Below, one piece after another: positions 27,656-36,678 of a stretch of DNA of 64,000 bases. The position numbers and the translations under genes are program-made. How positions within the stretch are numbered: position 1 is the stretch's first letter; each line of letters starts with the position of its first letter. Source of the stretch: Pseudochelatococcus sp050946405 (lineage in GTDB: Bacteria; Pseudomonadota; Alphaproteobacteria; Rhizobiales; Beijerinckiaceae); NCBI RefSeq assembly GCF_050946405.1, contig NZ_JBMNUS010000005.1, positions 62,001 through 126,000 of the forward strand. The letters are read 5' to 3'. Below the pieces are notes generated by a model. That model did not search any database. It was given only the letters and a program-made list of their open reading frames with translations, and had not been told where the DNA came from.

Positions 27656-28858
27656 ATGGCGACCGAAATCCGCGTGCCCACGCTGGGCGAATCCGTCACC
27701 GAGGCCACCGTCGGCCAATGGTTCAAGAAGGTGGGGGAGGCGGTCAAGGCCGACGAACCCCTGGTGGAACTCGAAACCGACAAGGTGACGCTGGAAGTCA
27801 ATGCGCCCGCGGACGGCGTGCTGGCGGAAATCGCCGTCAAGGAAGGCGAGACCGTGGGCGTCGGCGCCCTGCTCGGCACGTTCAATGAAGGCGCTGCCGC
27901 CGCGCCTGCCGCCCAACCCGCACCCGCCCCCGCGGCTGCGCCTGCCGCACCGGCTCCCGCACCCGCCGCCGGGCTCGAGAACGGTCCGGCCGTGCAGCGC
28001 ATCGCCACGGAAACGGGTGTGAGCCCGGCCGGCATTCCCGGCACCGGCAAGGACGGCCGCGTGACGAAGGGCGATATTCTCGCCGCCGTCGCCGCCCCGC
28101 CGGCTGCGGCCCCCGCGCCTGTCGCCGCGCCGCGCGCTCCCTCGGCGCCTTCCGACGAGGCGCGCGAGGAGCGCGTGCGTCTGACCAAGCTGCGCCAGAC
28201 GATCGCGCGCCGCCTGAAGGAAGCGCAGTCGAACGCCGCGATGCTGACCACGTTCAACGACGTGGACATGACCAACCTTCTGGAGCTTCGCACCCAGTAC
28301 AAGGATGCGTTCGAGAAGAAGCACGGCGTGAAGCTCGGCTTCATGGGCTTCTTCGTCAAGGCGGCGGTGCAGGCGCTCAAGGAACTGCCGGCCGTCAACG
28401 CCGAACTTGACGGCACCGACCTGATCTACAAGAATTATTATCATATCGGCGTGGCTGTCGGCACCGACAAGGGGCTCGTGGTGCCGGTGGTGCGCGACGC
28501 AGACCAGTTGTCGGTGGCGGGCATCGAGAAAAAGATCGGCGATTTCGGCCGCCGCGCCCGCGACGGGCAGCTCAAGATCGAGGAAATGCAGGGCGGCACC
28601 TTCACGATCTCCAACGGCGGCGTCTATGGTTCGCTGCTGTCGACCCCGATCCTGAACGCGCCCCAGTCCGCCATCCTCGGCATGCACCGCATCGAGCAGC
28701 GGCCGGTCGTGTACAAGGGGCAGATCGTGGCGCGGCCGATGATGTATCTCGCGGTGTCCTACGATCACCGCGTCATCGACGGCAAGGAGGCGGTCACCTT
28801 CCTCGTCCGCATCAAGGAGAACCTCGAGGATCCGGCGCGTCTCGTGCTCGACCTCTGA
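27656..28858 (+). CDS. sucB: 2-oxoglutarate dehydrogenase E2, dihydrolipoyl succinyltransferase
   Basis: About 400 residues from ATG 27656; ATG 27650 adds two. The N-terminal lipoyl domain has the lipoylation Lys in ETDKVTLEV. A Pro/Ala linker, the E3-binding domain (VQRIATETGVSPAGIPGTGK) and the catalytic domain with YDHRVIDGKEAV (HxxxDG) follow. A second Ala/Pro linker lies before the catalytic core. It is the E2 core of the complex, 82 bases after sucA. Confidence 0.97.
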   Translation: MATEIRVPTLGESVTEATVGQWFKKVGEAVKADEPLVELETDKVTLEVNAPADGVLAEIAVKEGETVGVGALLGTFNEGAAAAPAAQPAPAPAAAPAAPAPAPAAGLENGPAVQRIATETGVSPAGIPGTGKDGRVTKGDILAAVAAPPAAAPAPVAAPRAPSAPSDEAREERVRLTKLRQTIARRLKEAQSNAAMLTTFNDVDMTNLLELRTQYKDAFEKKHGVKLGFMGFFVKAAVQALKELPAVNAELDGTDLIYKNYYHIGVAVGTDKGLVVPVVRDADQLSVAGIEKKIGDFGRRARDGQLKIEEMQGGTFTISNGGVYGSLLSTPILNAPQSAILGMHRIEQRPVVYKGQIVARPMMYLAVSYDHRVIDGKEAVTFLVRIKENLEDPARLVLDL

Positions 28859-28977
28859 TTGCGAGGCGCCTTTCGGCCGTTGCCGGAGGGCGCTTTTCCC
28901 CGTTATGATTTGTGACGGCCGGACGCACCCGGCGGACCGGTCCAAGGCGCGCAGGAAAGCGGCAGGCAGGAAATCCC

Positions 28978-30378
28978 ATGTCCTATGATCTCGTGGTAAT
29001 CGGCACCGGCCCCGGCGGTTACGTGGCGGCCATTCGCGCGGCGCAACTCGGGCTGAAGACGGCCGTGGTCGAAAAGCGCAAGACGCACGGCGGCACCTGC
29101 CTGAACGTCGGCTGCATTCCTTCCAAGGCGCTGCTGTTCGCTTCCGAAAAGTTCGAGGAAGCCGGCCATGCCTTCGATGGTCTGGGCATCAAGGTGAGCC
29201 AGCCCGAGATCGACATCGAGAAGCTGCAGGCCTTCAAGCAGGACGGCATCGACGGCAACGTCAAGGGCATCGATTTCCTGTTCAAGAAGAACAAGATCGA
29301 CGCGTTTCACGGCGCCGGCCGCATTGCGGCGGCGGGCAAGGTGGAGGTTACGGCGGAAGACGGTTCCGTGCAGGTCGTCGAGGCCAGGAACATCCTGATC
29401 GCGACGGGTTCGGACGTGGCGCGGTTGCCGGGCGTCGAGATCGACGAGAAGGTCGTCGTGTCATCGACCGGCGCGCTGTCGCTCGACAAGGTGCCGGGCC
29501 AGCTCGTCGTCGTGGGCGCGGGCGTCATCGGGCTCGAGCTCGGTTCCGTCTGGCGTCGGCTGGGTGCGGAAGTGACGGTCGTGGAGTTCCTCGACCGCAT
29601 CATTCCCGGCAACGACGGCGAGGTCGCGAAGCAGTTCCAGCGCATCCTGACCAAGCAGGGCTTTGCCTTCAGGCTGGGCACCAAGGTGACGGGCGTCGAG
29701 AACACCGGCGCGGGCGCGAAGGTGACGGTGGAGCCGGTCGCGGGCGGCGCGGCGGAGGTGATCGAGGCCGACATCGTGCTGGTGGCGACGGGCCGCGTGC
29801 CCTACACGGCCGGCCTGGGGCTCGACGCCGTGGGCGTCGCGCTCGACCCGCGCGGCCGCGTGGTGGTCGACGACCACTACCGCACCAACGTGCCGGGCAT
29901 TCTGGCCATCGGCGACGTCATCGCCGGGCCGATGCTCGCGCACAAGGCCGAGGAGGAGGGCGTCGCCGCCGTCGAACTGCTCGCCGGCAAGGCGGGGCAC
30001 GTCAATTACGACGTCATTCCGGCGGTGATCTACACCACGCCGGAGGTCGCCTCCGTCGGCCGGACGGAAGAGGAGCTGAAGGACGCCGGCATCGCCTACA
30101 ATGTCGGCAAATTCCCCTTCACCGCCAATTCCCGCGCCAAGGTCAACCGCCAGTCGGAAGGCTTCGTGAAGGTGCTGGCGGACGCCGCGACCGACCGTGT
30201 GCTCGGCGTCCACATCATCGGGCCCGAGGCGGGCGAACTGATCCACGAGGCGACAGTGCTGATGGAGTTCGGCGGCTCCAGCGAGGATCTCGCCCGCACC
30301 ACCCACGCCCACCCGACCCGCTCCGAGGCGGTGAAGGAAGCGGCGCTGGCCGTGGACAAGCGCGCCATTCATATCTGA
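28978..30378 (+). CDS. lpd: Dihydrolipoyl dehydrogenase (E3)
   Basis: 466 residues from ATG 28978, preceded by GGCAGG. FAD motif DLVVIGTGPGGYVAAIRAAQ, redox-active disulfide GGTCLNVGCIPS, NAD motif VVVGAGVIGLELGSVWRRLG and C-terminal active His in HAHPTRSEA. It reoxidises lipoamide of SucB; the position after sucB marks it as the E3 of this complex, though such enzymes often serve several. A terminator follows. Confidence 0.98.
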   Translation: MSYDLVVIGTGPGGYVAAIRAAQLGLKTAVVEKRKTHGGTCLNVGCIPSKALLFASEKFEEAGHAFDGLGIKVSQPEIDIEKLQAFKQDGIDGNVKGIDFLFKKNKIDAFHGAGRIAAAGKVEVTAEDGSVQVVEARNILIATGSDVARLPGVEIDEKVVVSSTGALSLDKVPGQLVVVGAGVIGLELGSVWRRLGAEVTVVEFLDRIIPGNDGEVAKQFQRILTKQGFAFRLGTKVTGVENTGAGAKVTVEPVAGGAAEVIEADIVLVATGRVPYTAGLGLDAVGVALDPRGRVVVDDHYRTNVPGILAIGDVIAGPMLAHKAEEEGVAAVELLAGKAGHVNYDVIPAVIYTTPEVASVGRTEEELKDAGIAYNVGKFPFTANSRAKVNRQSEGFVKVLADAATDRVLGVHIIGPEAGELIHEATVLMEFGGSSEDLARTTHAHPTRSEAVKEAALAVDKRAIHI

Positions 30379-30409
30379 TCCGCCGGGACTTTCCGAACGA
30401 TATCGAGGT

Positions 30410-30432
30410 GCCGGGCCGATATGAGGCCCGGC
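30410..30432 (+). terminator. Terminator of the suc-lpd block
   Basis: GCCGGGCC (30410-30417) pairs with GGCCCGGC (30425-30432) over a 7-base loop and is followed by GCTTTTTTG. It ends ten bases before the convergent lyase gene's stop. Confidence 0.85.
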
Positions 30433-30441
30433 GCTTTTTTG

Positions 30442-31329
30442 TCAGTTACGGTGCAGCGCGGCGATGGCGTCGGCGAGCGCCAGCACCTGCCGCGCCATCG
30501 TCACATGCAGGTCTTCGATCATGCGGCCGCGGAACGTCACCGCGCCCTTGCCGGCGTTTTCAGGCGCGGCAAAGGCGGCGATCAGCGCGTGCGCCTCTTC
30601 GATTTCCGCCGGAGAGGGGCCGAAAGCCGCGTTGGCGGCGTCGATTTGCGCCGGATGGATCAGCGACTTGCCGTCGAAGCCCAGATCGCGGCCTTGTTCG
30701 CATTCTTGTGTGAAGCCCGTCGCGTCGTTGAAATCGTTGTAGACGGAATCGATGACGGCAAGGCCGCCGGCGCGCGCGGCGAGCAGCGTCTGTTGCAGCC
30801 ATGGCAGCAGCGCGGCCCGGCCCGGCCGCACGCGGGCGCCGGTCTCGCGGGCGAGGTCGTTCGCGCCGATGACGAAAAGGGTGAGGCGGCTCGCCGGCTC
30901 CCGCGCCGTGCGGGCGATGGCGTCGGCGTCGAGCACGCCGCGCGCCGTCTCGATCATCGCCCAGACATGCACATGCGCCGGGGCGCCGAGCGCATCGAGG
31001 CGCCGGCCGATGTCGCGGACGGTCTCCGCCGAAGACACCTTGGGGATCAGCACGGCGTCGGGCGCGGCCCGCGCCGCCAGCGCCAGATCGTCCGCATGCC
31101 ACGGCGTATCGGGGCCGTTGATGCGCAACGCCACTTCGCGGCCGCCGAAGCCCTTCGCCAGCGCGGCGCGCGCATCCTCGCGCGCGGTCGTCTTGACGGC
31201 AGGGGCGACTGCGTCTTCGAGATCGACGATAACCGCATCGCAGGCGAGACCGCGCGCTTTTTCAAGCGCGCGGCCGTTCGAGGCGGGAGCGAACAGCAGG
31301 CTCCGGCGCGGCCGCGCGACAGGTGTCAC
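30442..31329 (-). CDS. CoA ester lyase, HpcH/HpaI aldolase (CitE-like) family
   Basis: 295 residues from a GTG at 31329 that overlaps the bdhA stop (GTGA). Starts TPVARPRRSLLFAPASN, typical of CitE-like lyases. Metal and substrate residues lie in AVIVDLEDAVAP, HVWAMIETARGVLDA and FVIGANDLARETG; the late GFDGKSLIHPAQI is also typical. Relatives cleave malyl-CoA, methylmalyl-CoA or citramalyl-CoA. Coupling to 3-hydroxybutyrate dehydrogenase suggests a role in short-chain hydroxyacid or CoA metabolism, but the substrate is not shown. Confidence 0.88.
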   Translation of the reverse strand: MTPVARPRRSLLFAPASNGRALEKARGLACDAVIVDLEDAVAPAVKTTAREDARAALAKGFGGREVALRINGPDTPWHADDLALAARAAPDAVLIPKVSSAETVRDIGRRLDALGAPAHVHVWAMIETARGVLDADAIARTAREPASRLTLFVIGANDLARETGARVRPGRAALLPWLQQTLLAARAGGLAVIDSVYNDFNDATGFTQECEQGRDLGFDGKSLIHPAQIDAANAAFGPSPAEIEEAHALIAAFAAPENAGKGAVTFRGRMIEDLHVTMARQVLALADAIAALHRN

Positions 31330-32111
31330 TGAGCCGTCCAGCCGCCGTCGACGGGGATGATCGCGCCCGTGATGGAGCGGGCGGCGTCGGAAGCGAGGAA
31401 CACGGCCAGCGCCGCCACTTCGTCCACCGTCACGAATTCCTTCGTGGGCTGGGCGGCGAGCAGGACGTCGCGCTTCACCTGCTCTTCGGTGAGGCCGCGC
31501 GCCTTGGCGGTGTCGGGAATCTGCTTCTCGACCAGCGGCGTCCAGACATAGCCGGGGCAAATCGCGTTCGCGGTGATGCCGAAGGTTGCCGTTTCCAGCG
31601 CCACCGTCTTGGTGAAGCCGGCGATGCCGTGCTTGGCCGAGACATAGGCGGACTTGAAGGGCGAGGCGATCAGCGCATGGGCGGAGGCCGTGTTGATGAC
31701 GCGGCCGAACTTGCGCTCCTTCATGCCGGGAATGGCGGCGCGCGTGGTGTGGAAGGCGGCGGAGAGGTTGAGGGCGATGATCAGATCCCACTTCTCGACC
31801 GGAAATTCCTCCACCGGCGAGACGAACTGGATGCCGGCGTTGTTGACGAGGATATCGACCGATCCGAAGGTCTTTTCAGCCTCGACCACGAGATTGAAAG
31901 CCTCATCGGCCTTGGAGAGATCCGCGCCGGAATAGAAGGCCTTGACGCCGAATTCGTCCTCGATGCCAAGACGCTCCTTTTCGATGGCCGCCGCATCGCC
32001 GAAGCCGTTGATGACGACGTTGGCGCCCTCGCGCGCATAGGCGCGGGCGATGGCGAGGCCGATTCCGCTCGTGGAGCCGGTAACGACAGCAGTACGCGAT
32101 TTCAGAGACAT
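31326..32111 (-). CDS. bdhA: 3-hydroxybutyrate dehydrogenase (SDR family)
   Basis: 261 residues from ATG 32111; GGAGG spacing favours it over ATG 32117. Classical SDR: TGSTSGIGLAIARAYA (NAD loop), NNAGIQFVSPVEEFPVEKWD, catalytic Ser-Tyr-Lys in SPFKSAYVSAKHGI, and CPGYVWTPLVEKQIP. The IQxVxPxEEFP and WTPLVEKQIPD tracts are those of D-3-hydroxybutyrate dehydrogenases. It interconverts 3-hydroxybutyrate and acetoacetate in polyhydroxybutyrate turnover. Divergent from the Zur-type gene. Confidence 0.9.
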   Translation of the reverse strand: MSLKSRTAVVTGSTSGIGLAIARAYAREGANVVINGFGDAAAIEKERLGIEDEFGVKAFYSGADLSKADEAFNLVVEAEKTFGSVDILVNNAGIQFVSPVEEFPVEKWDLIIALNLSAAFHTTRAAIPGMKERKFGRVINTASAHALIASPFKSAYVSAKHGIAGFTKTVALETATFGITANAICPGYVWTPLVEKQIPDTAKARGLTEEQVKRDVLLAAQPTKEFVTVDEVAALAVFLASDAARSITGAIIPVDGGWTAQ

Positions 32112-32214
32112 GGGCATAAGCCTCCCTGGCTTCCCGTGGAGAGATCAACATGCGCAAAGGCATCGAACAGCGGCAAACCGCAACGAACATGCATATCATA
32201 GGCGCACTTGTCAT

Positions 32215-32227
32215 GTCATAATATGAC
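32215..32227. promoter_or_regulatory. Palindrome GTCATAATATGAC, candidate Zur operator
   Basis: A perfect 13-bp palindrome, TGTCATAATATGACG in context, between divergent bdhA and the Zur-type gene. It resembles the proteobacterial Zur box core TGTTATANTATAACA with symmetric T-to-C and A-to-G changes. It lies 114 bases before the zur start and about 104 before bdhA. Autoregulation is the natural guess. Confidence 0.5.
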
Positions 32228-32340
32228 GCACGGCGGCATGCGGCGGTCTTTCGGGGCGCGGGATGCGGCGCTGGAAAAAAATGGTATAGTGCGCTGCGGC
32301 GGCAGCCGGATGTGGAAAATCGGGAAGCGAGGAGAACGGC

Positions 32341-32958
32341 GTGAACGCTCGTCCTGTCAACGGCGGCTCGGCGGACCATTTTCATGGGCACCCGCATGAG
32401 GAAAGGCCCCACGAGGGGCAGCCGCACATCCACGCGGGGGGAGGGGGCTGCGATCACGCCACGCACCGGGCGGCGCTCGCGCCGCAGGCGCTGCAACGCG
32501 CGGCCGATCTGTGCCGGACGCGCGGCGTGCGCATGACACCCATTCGCCACGACGTATTGTCCGCGCTCTACACCACGCATCGGCCGCTCGGCGCCTACGA
32601 CATCGCGGAGATCATGGGGCGGGAAGCGCAAAAACGCGTCGCCCCGATCACCATTTACCGCGCGCTGGAGTTTCTGCTCGAACAGGGCTTCATCCACAAG
32701 CTGGAAACGCGCAACGCCTTCATCGCCTGCCCGCACGCGCATGCGCCGGGCGAACTCGTCGTGTTCCTGATCTGCGAGCAGTGCGGCGGAGTGGATGAGG
32801 CGATCTCGCCGGCGTTCAGCGGCGCGCTGGCGAAGGTGCTGGGCGAGGCGGGTTTCAAGCCGCGTGCCGGGGTAGTGGAAATCGCGGGCACCTGCGCGCA
32901 TTGCGTGGCGCCTTCGCCGTCGGCCGGCGGGCAGGATTCGGTTGCCCAACCCGCCTGA
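32341..32958 (+). CDS. zur: Fur-family regulator, Zur type, with His-rich N-terminal extension
   Basis: 205 residues from GTG 32341 (GAGGAG seven bases upstream). The Fur fold shows RGVRMTPIRHDVLSALY, PITIYRALEFLLEQGFIHKL and the structural zinc pairs C145-x2-C148 (CEQC) and C185-x2-C188 (CAHC). The RALEFLLEQG and NAFIACPH wording is that of Zur rather than Fur or Irr. Residues 13-42 carry nine histidines (FHGHPHEERPHEGQPHIH), an unusual extension that could bind zinc. Likely represses zinc uptake genes, none of which are in the window. Confidence 0.85.
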   Translation: MNARPVNGGSADHFHGHPHEERPHEGQPHIHAGGGGCDHATHRAALAPQALQRAADLCRTRGVRMTPIRHDVLSALYTTHRPLGAYDIAEIMGREAQKRVAPITIYRALEFLLEQGFIHKLETRNAFIACPHAHAPGELVVFLICEQCGGVDEAISPAFSGALAKVLGEAGFKPRAGVVEIAGTCAHCVAPSPSAGGQDSVAQPA

Positions 32959-33010
32959 TGAACGATATAAGCATGGTGCCGAGGTTGCCGATTTCCTGGA
33001 TACCATCCTG

Positions 33011-34258
33011 ATGAATCTTGTTTCCGCGTCCCTGTCCGCCGAGGCTCGCCCGGCCGCCCGCCATCGCACCGTCGCCGTCGATGTCGGGGGCGTCGTGGTC
33101 GGAGGCGGCGCGCCGGTCGTCGTCCAGTCGATGACCAATACCGACACGGCCGATGTCGCCGCCACCGTGCAGCAGGTCGCGGCGTTGGCGCGCACCGGTT
33201 CGGAACTGGTGCGCATCACCGTGGATCGTGACGAGGCCGCGCGCGCGGTGCCCTATATCCGCGATGCGCTGATGGTGCGGGGCGTGGAAGTGCCGCTCGT
33301 CGGCGATTTCCACTATATCGGCCACAAGTTGCTGACGGATCATCCCGCTTGTGCCGAGGCGCTGGCGAAATACCGCATCAACCCCGGCAATGTCGGCTTT
33401 CGCGACAAGCGCGACAAGCAGTTCTCGACCATCGTCGAAATCGCCGCCCGCAACGGCAAGCCGGTGCGTATCGGGGCGAACTGGGGTTCGCTCGACCAGG
33501 AATTGCTGACGCGCCTGATGGACGTGAACGCGAAGAGCGAAACGCCGCTCGACACGCGCGCCGTCACGCGCGAGGCGCTGGTGCAGTCGGCGTTGCTGTC
33601 GGCGGCGCGGGCGGAAGAAATCGGCCTGCCGCGCGATCGCATCATTTTGTCGGCGAAGGTGTCGGCGGTGCAGGATCTGATCGCGGTCTATCGCGATCTC
33701 GCCCGCCGGTCCGATTATGCGTTGCATCTCGGGCTGACCGAGGCGGGCATGGGCTCCAAGGGCATCGTCGCGTCATCGGCGGCGCTCGGCATCCTGTTGC
33801 AGGAAGGCGTCGGCGACACCATCCGCTATTCGCTCACGCCCGAGCCCGGCGGCGACCGCTCGCTGGAGGTGCGGGCCGCGCAGGAACTGTTGCAGACGAT
33901 GGGGTTCCGCACCTTCGTGCCGCTCGTCGCCGCCTGCCCCGGCTGCGGGCGCACCACCTCGACGGTGTTTCAGGAACTGGCGCGCGATATCCAGAGCTGG
34001 ATCACGACATCCATGCCGGAGTGGAAGACGCGCTATCCCGGCGTCGAGAACCTCAATGTCGCGGTCATGGGCTGCATCGTTAACGGGCCGGGAGAGTCGA
34101 AACATGCCGATATCGGCATCTCGCTTCCCGGCACCGGCGAAACGCCTTCCGCCCCCGTGTTCATCGACGGCGAGAAGGCGATGACCCTCAAGGGCGCCGG
34201 TATCGCCGACGAGTTCAAGACCCTCGTCAACGACTATATCGAGCGCCGTTTCGGCTGA
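33011..34258 (+). CDS. ispG: 4-hydroxy-3-methylbut-2-en-1-yl diphosphate synthase
   Basis: 415 residues from ATG 33011. TIM-barrel part with VQSMTNTDTADVAATVQQV and FHYIGHKLL; C-terminal 4Fe-4S domain with CPGCGRTT and CIVNGPGES. It makes HMBPP in the MEP isoprenoid pathway, supplying IPP used by ispA at 6.8 kb. The frame is open to 32942, overlapping zur, but the conserved N-terminus fits 33011. It is 52 bases after zur on the same strand. Confidence 0.96.
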   Translation: MNLVSASLSAEARPAARHRTVAVDVGGVVVGGGAPVVVQSMTNTDTADVAATVQQVAALARTGSELVRITVDRDEAARAVPYIRDALMVRGVEVPLVGDFHYIGHKLLTDHPACAEALAKYRINPGNVGFRDKRDKQFSTIVEIAARNGKPVRIGANWGSLDQELLTRLMDVNAKSETPLDTRAVTREALVQSALLSAARAEEIGLPRDRIILSAKVSAVQDLIAVYRDLARRSDYALHLGLTEAGMGSKGIVASSAALGILLQEGVGDTIRYSLTPEPGGDRSLEVRAAQELLQTMGFRTFVPLVAACPGCGRTTSTVFQELARDIQSWITTSMPEWKTRYPGVENLNVAVMGCIVNGPGESKHADIGISLPGTGETPSAPVFIDGEKAMTLKGAGIADEFKTLVNDYIERRFG

Positions 34259-34267
34259 CCGCCCGGC

Positions 34268-34831
34268 CTACTGACAGAGATGCCGCCGGCCGTCGTAGCC
34301 GAGATAGGTGCCGCTGGCGGGATCGAACGAGCGATATTTGTTGGCGCAATAGCTGAGCCATGCGGCATCGGGGCGCGGCGGCGGCGGATTGTTCTGCGAG
34401 GCGATCGCCGCGCCGGCTGCAATGCCCAGCAAGCCCGCCGCAACCGCTGCGGCGGCCGCGTCGCCGCGGTCGCTGCGGTAGTAATAGGGCGGCGGAGGCG
34501 GGCGACGCCAGTACGGCGGCGGGGGTGGCGGACGCCGCGGATGCCGGTAATGGCCGCGCCAGTGCGGGGGCGGTCCATAATAACGCGGCGGCGGCGGGCC
34601 GTAACGTCGTCCGTAATAAGGCGGCGGCGGCGGTCCGTGACGATACTGAACGTCGACGACGGGCAATTCCCCGACGTTGTCCTGGTCCGTGTTGACGAGC
34701 GTCACCGCGGCGGCCGGTGGCGTGGCGACCGCGATCGTGGACAGAACGGCGAGCGCGGCGAGCAACGCCGCTGCAAAACGCCTCGCGGGCACGGGCCACC
34801 GCAGGATCTGTCGAAGATCAGCCTTGAGCAT
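34268..34831 (-). CDS. BA14K family secreted protein, Pro/Tyr-rich
   Basis: 187 residues from ATG 34831 (GGGAG upstream). A signal-peptide-like N-terminus (hydrophobic stretch about residues 18-43, AAA cleavage-type end) is followed by a long Pro/Tyr/Arg-rich segment (65-120). A Gly/Ala hydrophobic helix (about 124-145) and a C-terminal BA14K motif follow, AWLSYCANKYRSFDP to YDGRRHLCQ. BA14K-type proteins are common in Hyphomicrobiales; their function is poorly defined, with lectin-like activity reported for the Brucella protein. It converges on ispG with a nine-base gap. Confidence 0.85.
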   Translation of the reverse strand: MLKADLRQILRWPVPARRFAAALLAALAVLSTIAVATPPAAAVTLVNTDQDNVGELPVVDVQYRHGPPPPPYYGRRYGPPPPRYYGPPPHWRGHYRHPRRPPPPPPYWRRPPPPPYYYRSDRGDAAAAAVAAGLLGIAAGAAIASQNNPPPPRPDAAWLSYCANKYRSFDPASGTYLGYDGRRHLCQ

Positions 34832-34983
34832 GACCGGATACTCCCTGCACGCGCGTCGCCGGATCGACGAATACGCGCCTGTTACTCTGCTGCCGCGCGC
34901 CCCGGATGTTTGGCCTTGCGCGGGCTTGGCAACATCTGAACAATTCCGTGTGTCTGTATTATGGCTGAATTCTGTCCGCGTGT

Positions 34984-36234
34984 TTACGATTCTTCGGCGG
35001 ATTTCCATTGCCGGATGGCGGCCAGCACGGGGGCCTTCGCCTCGCGGAAATAGGTCTCGATCCCTGCGCGCGCGCGCTGGCCGAGCGCTTCGCGTTCAGC
35101 CGGGTCGTCATGCAGGCGGCGCAGGTGCGCGGCCGCCTGCGCGATGTCGGGTTCGGCCCAATGGAGATCGGGCGCCACGTAGAGCTCGCTCGGATCGCTG
35201 ACGGGGATCATCTTCGCCGGCACCAGACAGGCGGTGTCGTCGGACATGAAGTCGAGATTGCCCGACCAGCCGGTCGCGATCACGGGCCGGCCGGCGAGCA
35301 TCGCCTGCGCCGGAACGAGCCCGAACCCCTCCGCGCGGTGCAGGGAGACGATGGCGTCCGAGGAGGCGAGAAGCGTCCACATGTCGTCGTCGTCGAGCGT
35401 ATCGAGGAGGAGGCGAATGCGCGGATCGTCGCCGATGTGGGCGCGCACCTTCGCCAGCGCTTCCGCCTCCAGATGCGAGTCGCCGAGTTTCAGGATGAGC
35501 AGCGCATTCTCCTGCCGCGGAAAGGCGAGCCGGAACGCGTCGATCGCCGCAAGCGGGTTTTTCCGCGCAAGGCTTGAGCGCAGGCTGGCCACCACCGTTG
35601 CGACGAAGGCATCCTCCGGCCAGCCGAAGCGCGCCCGGTCGGCGGCGAGGCCGGCGGGTGCCTGCATGATGTGAGGCACGATGCGAATCGGCAGCGTCAC
35701 GCCGGCATTCTCGAAGGCGCGGCGCACGAAATGCGTCGGCACCCAGATTTCGTCGACGAGTGACAGAGGAGCCAGCCAGTTCTCGGGAATTTGCTCCAGT
35801 TCCCAGACACAGTAACCGATGATGTACTTGTCGCGCAGGATGTCGGCGGGCAAGAATTGCAGCGCGTAGCCGAACTGGCCCGGATTGAAGGTGAAGAGGA
35901 CCGTGGCCGGGCCTGTCGCATCGGGAAGCGCGGCGTCCCTTTCGCCGGTGGCGAAGGCGTGGCCGATGTCGAAGTCGCGGATCGGCATTCCGGCCTCTTC
36001 CACGAGGCCGCGGGTGAGGCGCGCGCTCCAGCCCAATCCGAGCGGGCTGGAAAGGAAGCCGCACATCAATACCGGCGCCTGCGGCGCGGCGAGCCTGCGG
36101 CCGGCGCGCTTCGGCAGGGGGATGATACGCGCGACGATGCGCCGACGCAGCGGGCGCGGAACGAGCCGCCAGAGGCGAACCAGGCCGAACTTGAACCACA
36201 GTTGCGGAATCAGGCTCAAAGCCTTGTTTGCCAT
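34984..36234 (-). CDS. Glycosyltransferase, GT-B fold (GT4-like)
   Basis: 416 residues. The C-terminal nucleotide-sugar domain shows VVASLRSSLARKNPLAAIDA, then HRAEGFGLVPAQAMLAGRPV with the EX7E-type acidic pair, and IATGWSGNLDFMSDD. That last part closely parallels the middle domain of the 1232-residue glycosyltransferase at 56.5 kb (IATGWSGQMDFC). It probably adds a sugar to a cell-surface glycan. It is isolated from the O-antigen operon by 20 kb. Donor and acceptor are unknown. Confidence 0.86.
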   Translation of the reverse strand: MANKALSLIPQLWFKFGLVRLWRLVPRPLRRRIVARIIPLPKRAGRRLAAPQAPVLMCGFLSSPLGLGWSARLTRGLVEEAGMPIRDFDIGHAFATGERDAALPDATGPATVLFTFNPGQFGYALQFLPADILRDKYIIGYCVWELEQIPENWLAPLSLVDEIWVPTHFVRRAFENAGVTLPIRIVPHIMQAPAGLAADRARFGWPEDAFVATVVASLRSSLARKNPLAAIDAFRLAFPRQENALLILKLGDSHLEAEALAKVRAHIGDDPRIRLLLDTLDDDDMWTLLASSDAIVSLHRAEGFGLVPAQAMLAGRPVIATGWSGNLDFMSDDTACLVPAKMIPVSDPSELYVAPDLHWAEPDIAQAAAHLRRLHDDPAEREALGQRARAGIETYFREAKAPVLAAIRQWKSAEES

Positions 36235-36678
36235 CGGACGACCATTTGAATTGCGAGAATCGGGATATCCGCGCCGGCGGCCCGTCTCCCGCAGGCATCC
36301 CGGCGGGATGGGGCGGGCTATCGGAAAAGCGGACCGGCGACCGGAGCGAGAGGTTGCGCGACCTTATCGCATAAAAGCGCCGAGACGATAGCGCAAAATG
36401 CATCGGACAGGCATCGGGGCATTCTCCCTCACAGCCTGCCTTTGCGCTTCAAGCGGTGTGCATTCGATGATACCCGGCATGGCGCTTTCCGGGCGCCGGA
36501 CGTTCTGATGAAATCAGAACCGGCGCTTCAAATTCCGTGTTTTACCGCAACTTGCGTTCAAATCGTTAGACCGGCTTGAGTGCAGATTGCTCTAACTTTT
36601 TGATTTTACGCATCTTCGTCGGCGAAAACGGGCATCCGCTTTTCTGCGCGATGCTCCAAATGTCCGGTCTTCAGGTGT
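36235..36678. other. Intergenic region with hairpin and dispersed-repeat-like sequence
   Basis: A 444-base spacer between the glycosyltransferase start and the XRE gene end. It contains a stem at 36494-36525 (arms CGCCGG..TTCTGAT and ATCAGAACCGGCG, 3-base loop, 3-base bulge) and, at 36581-36657, a repeat-like element listed separately. No gene recognised. Confidence 0.6.
36581..36657. repeat. Dispersed intergenic repeat-like element
   Basis: The stretch GCTCTAACTTTTTGATTTTA followed by CGCATCTTCGTCGGCGAAAA and ending in TTTCTGCGCGATGCTC has the form of an intergenic element repeated widely in Hyphomicrobiales genomes (GCTCTAAnTTTTTGnTTTnACGCA type). The match is from memory of such sequences, not a search. 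Confidence 0.5.
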
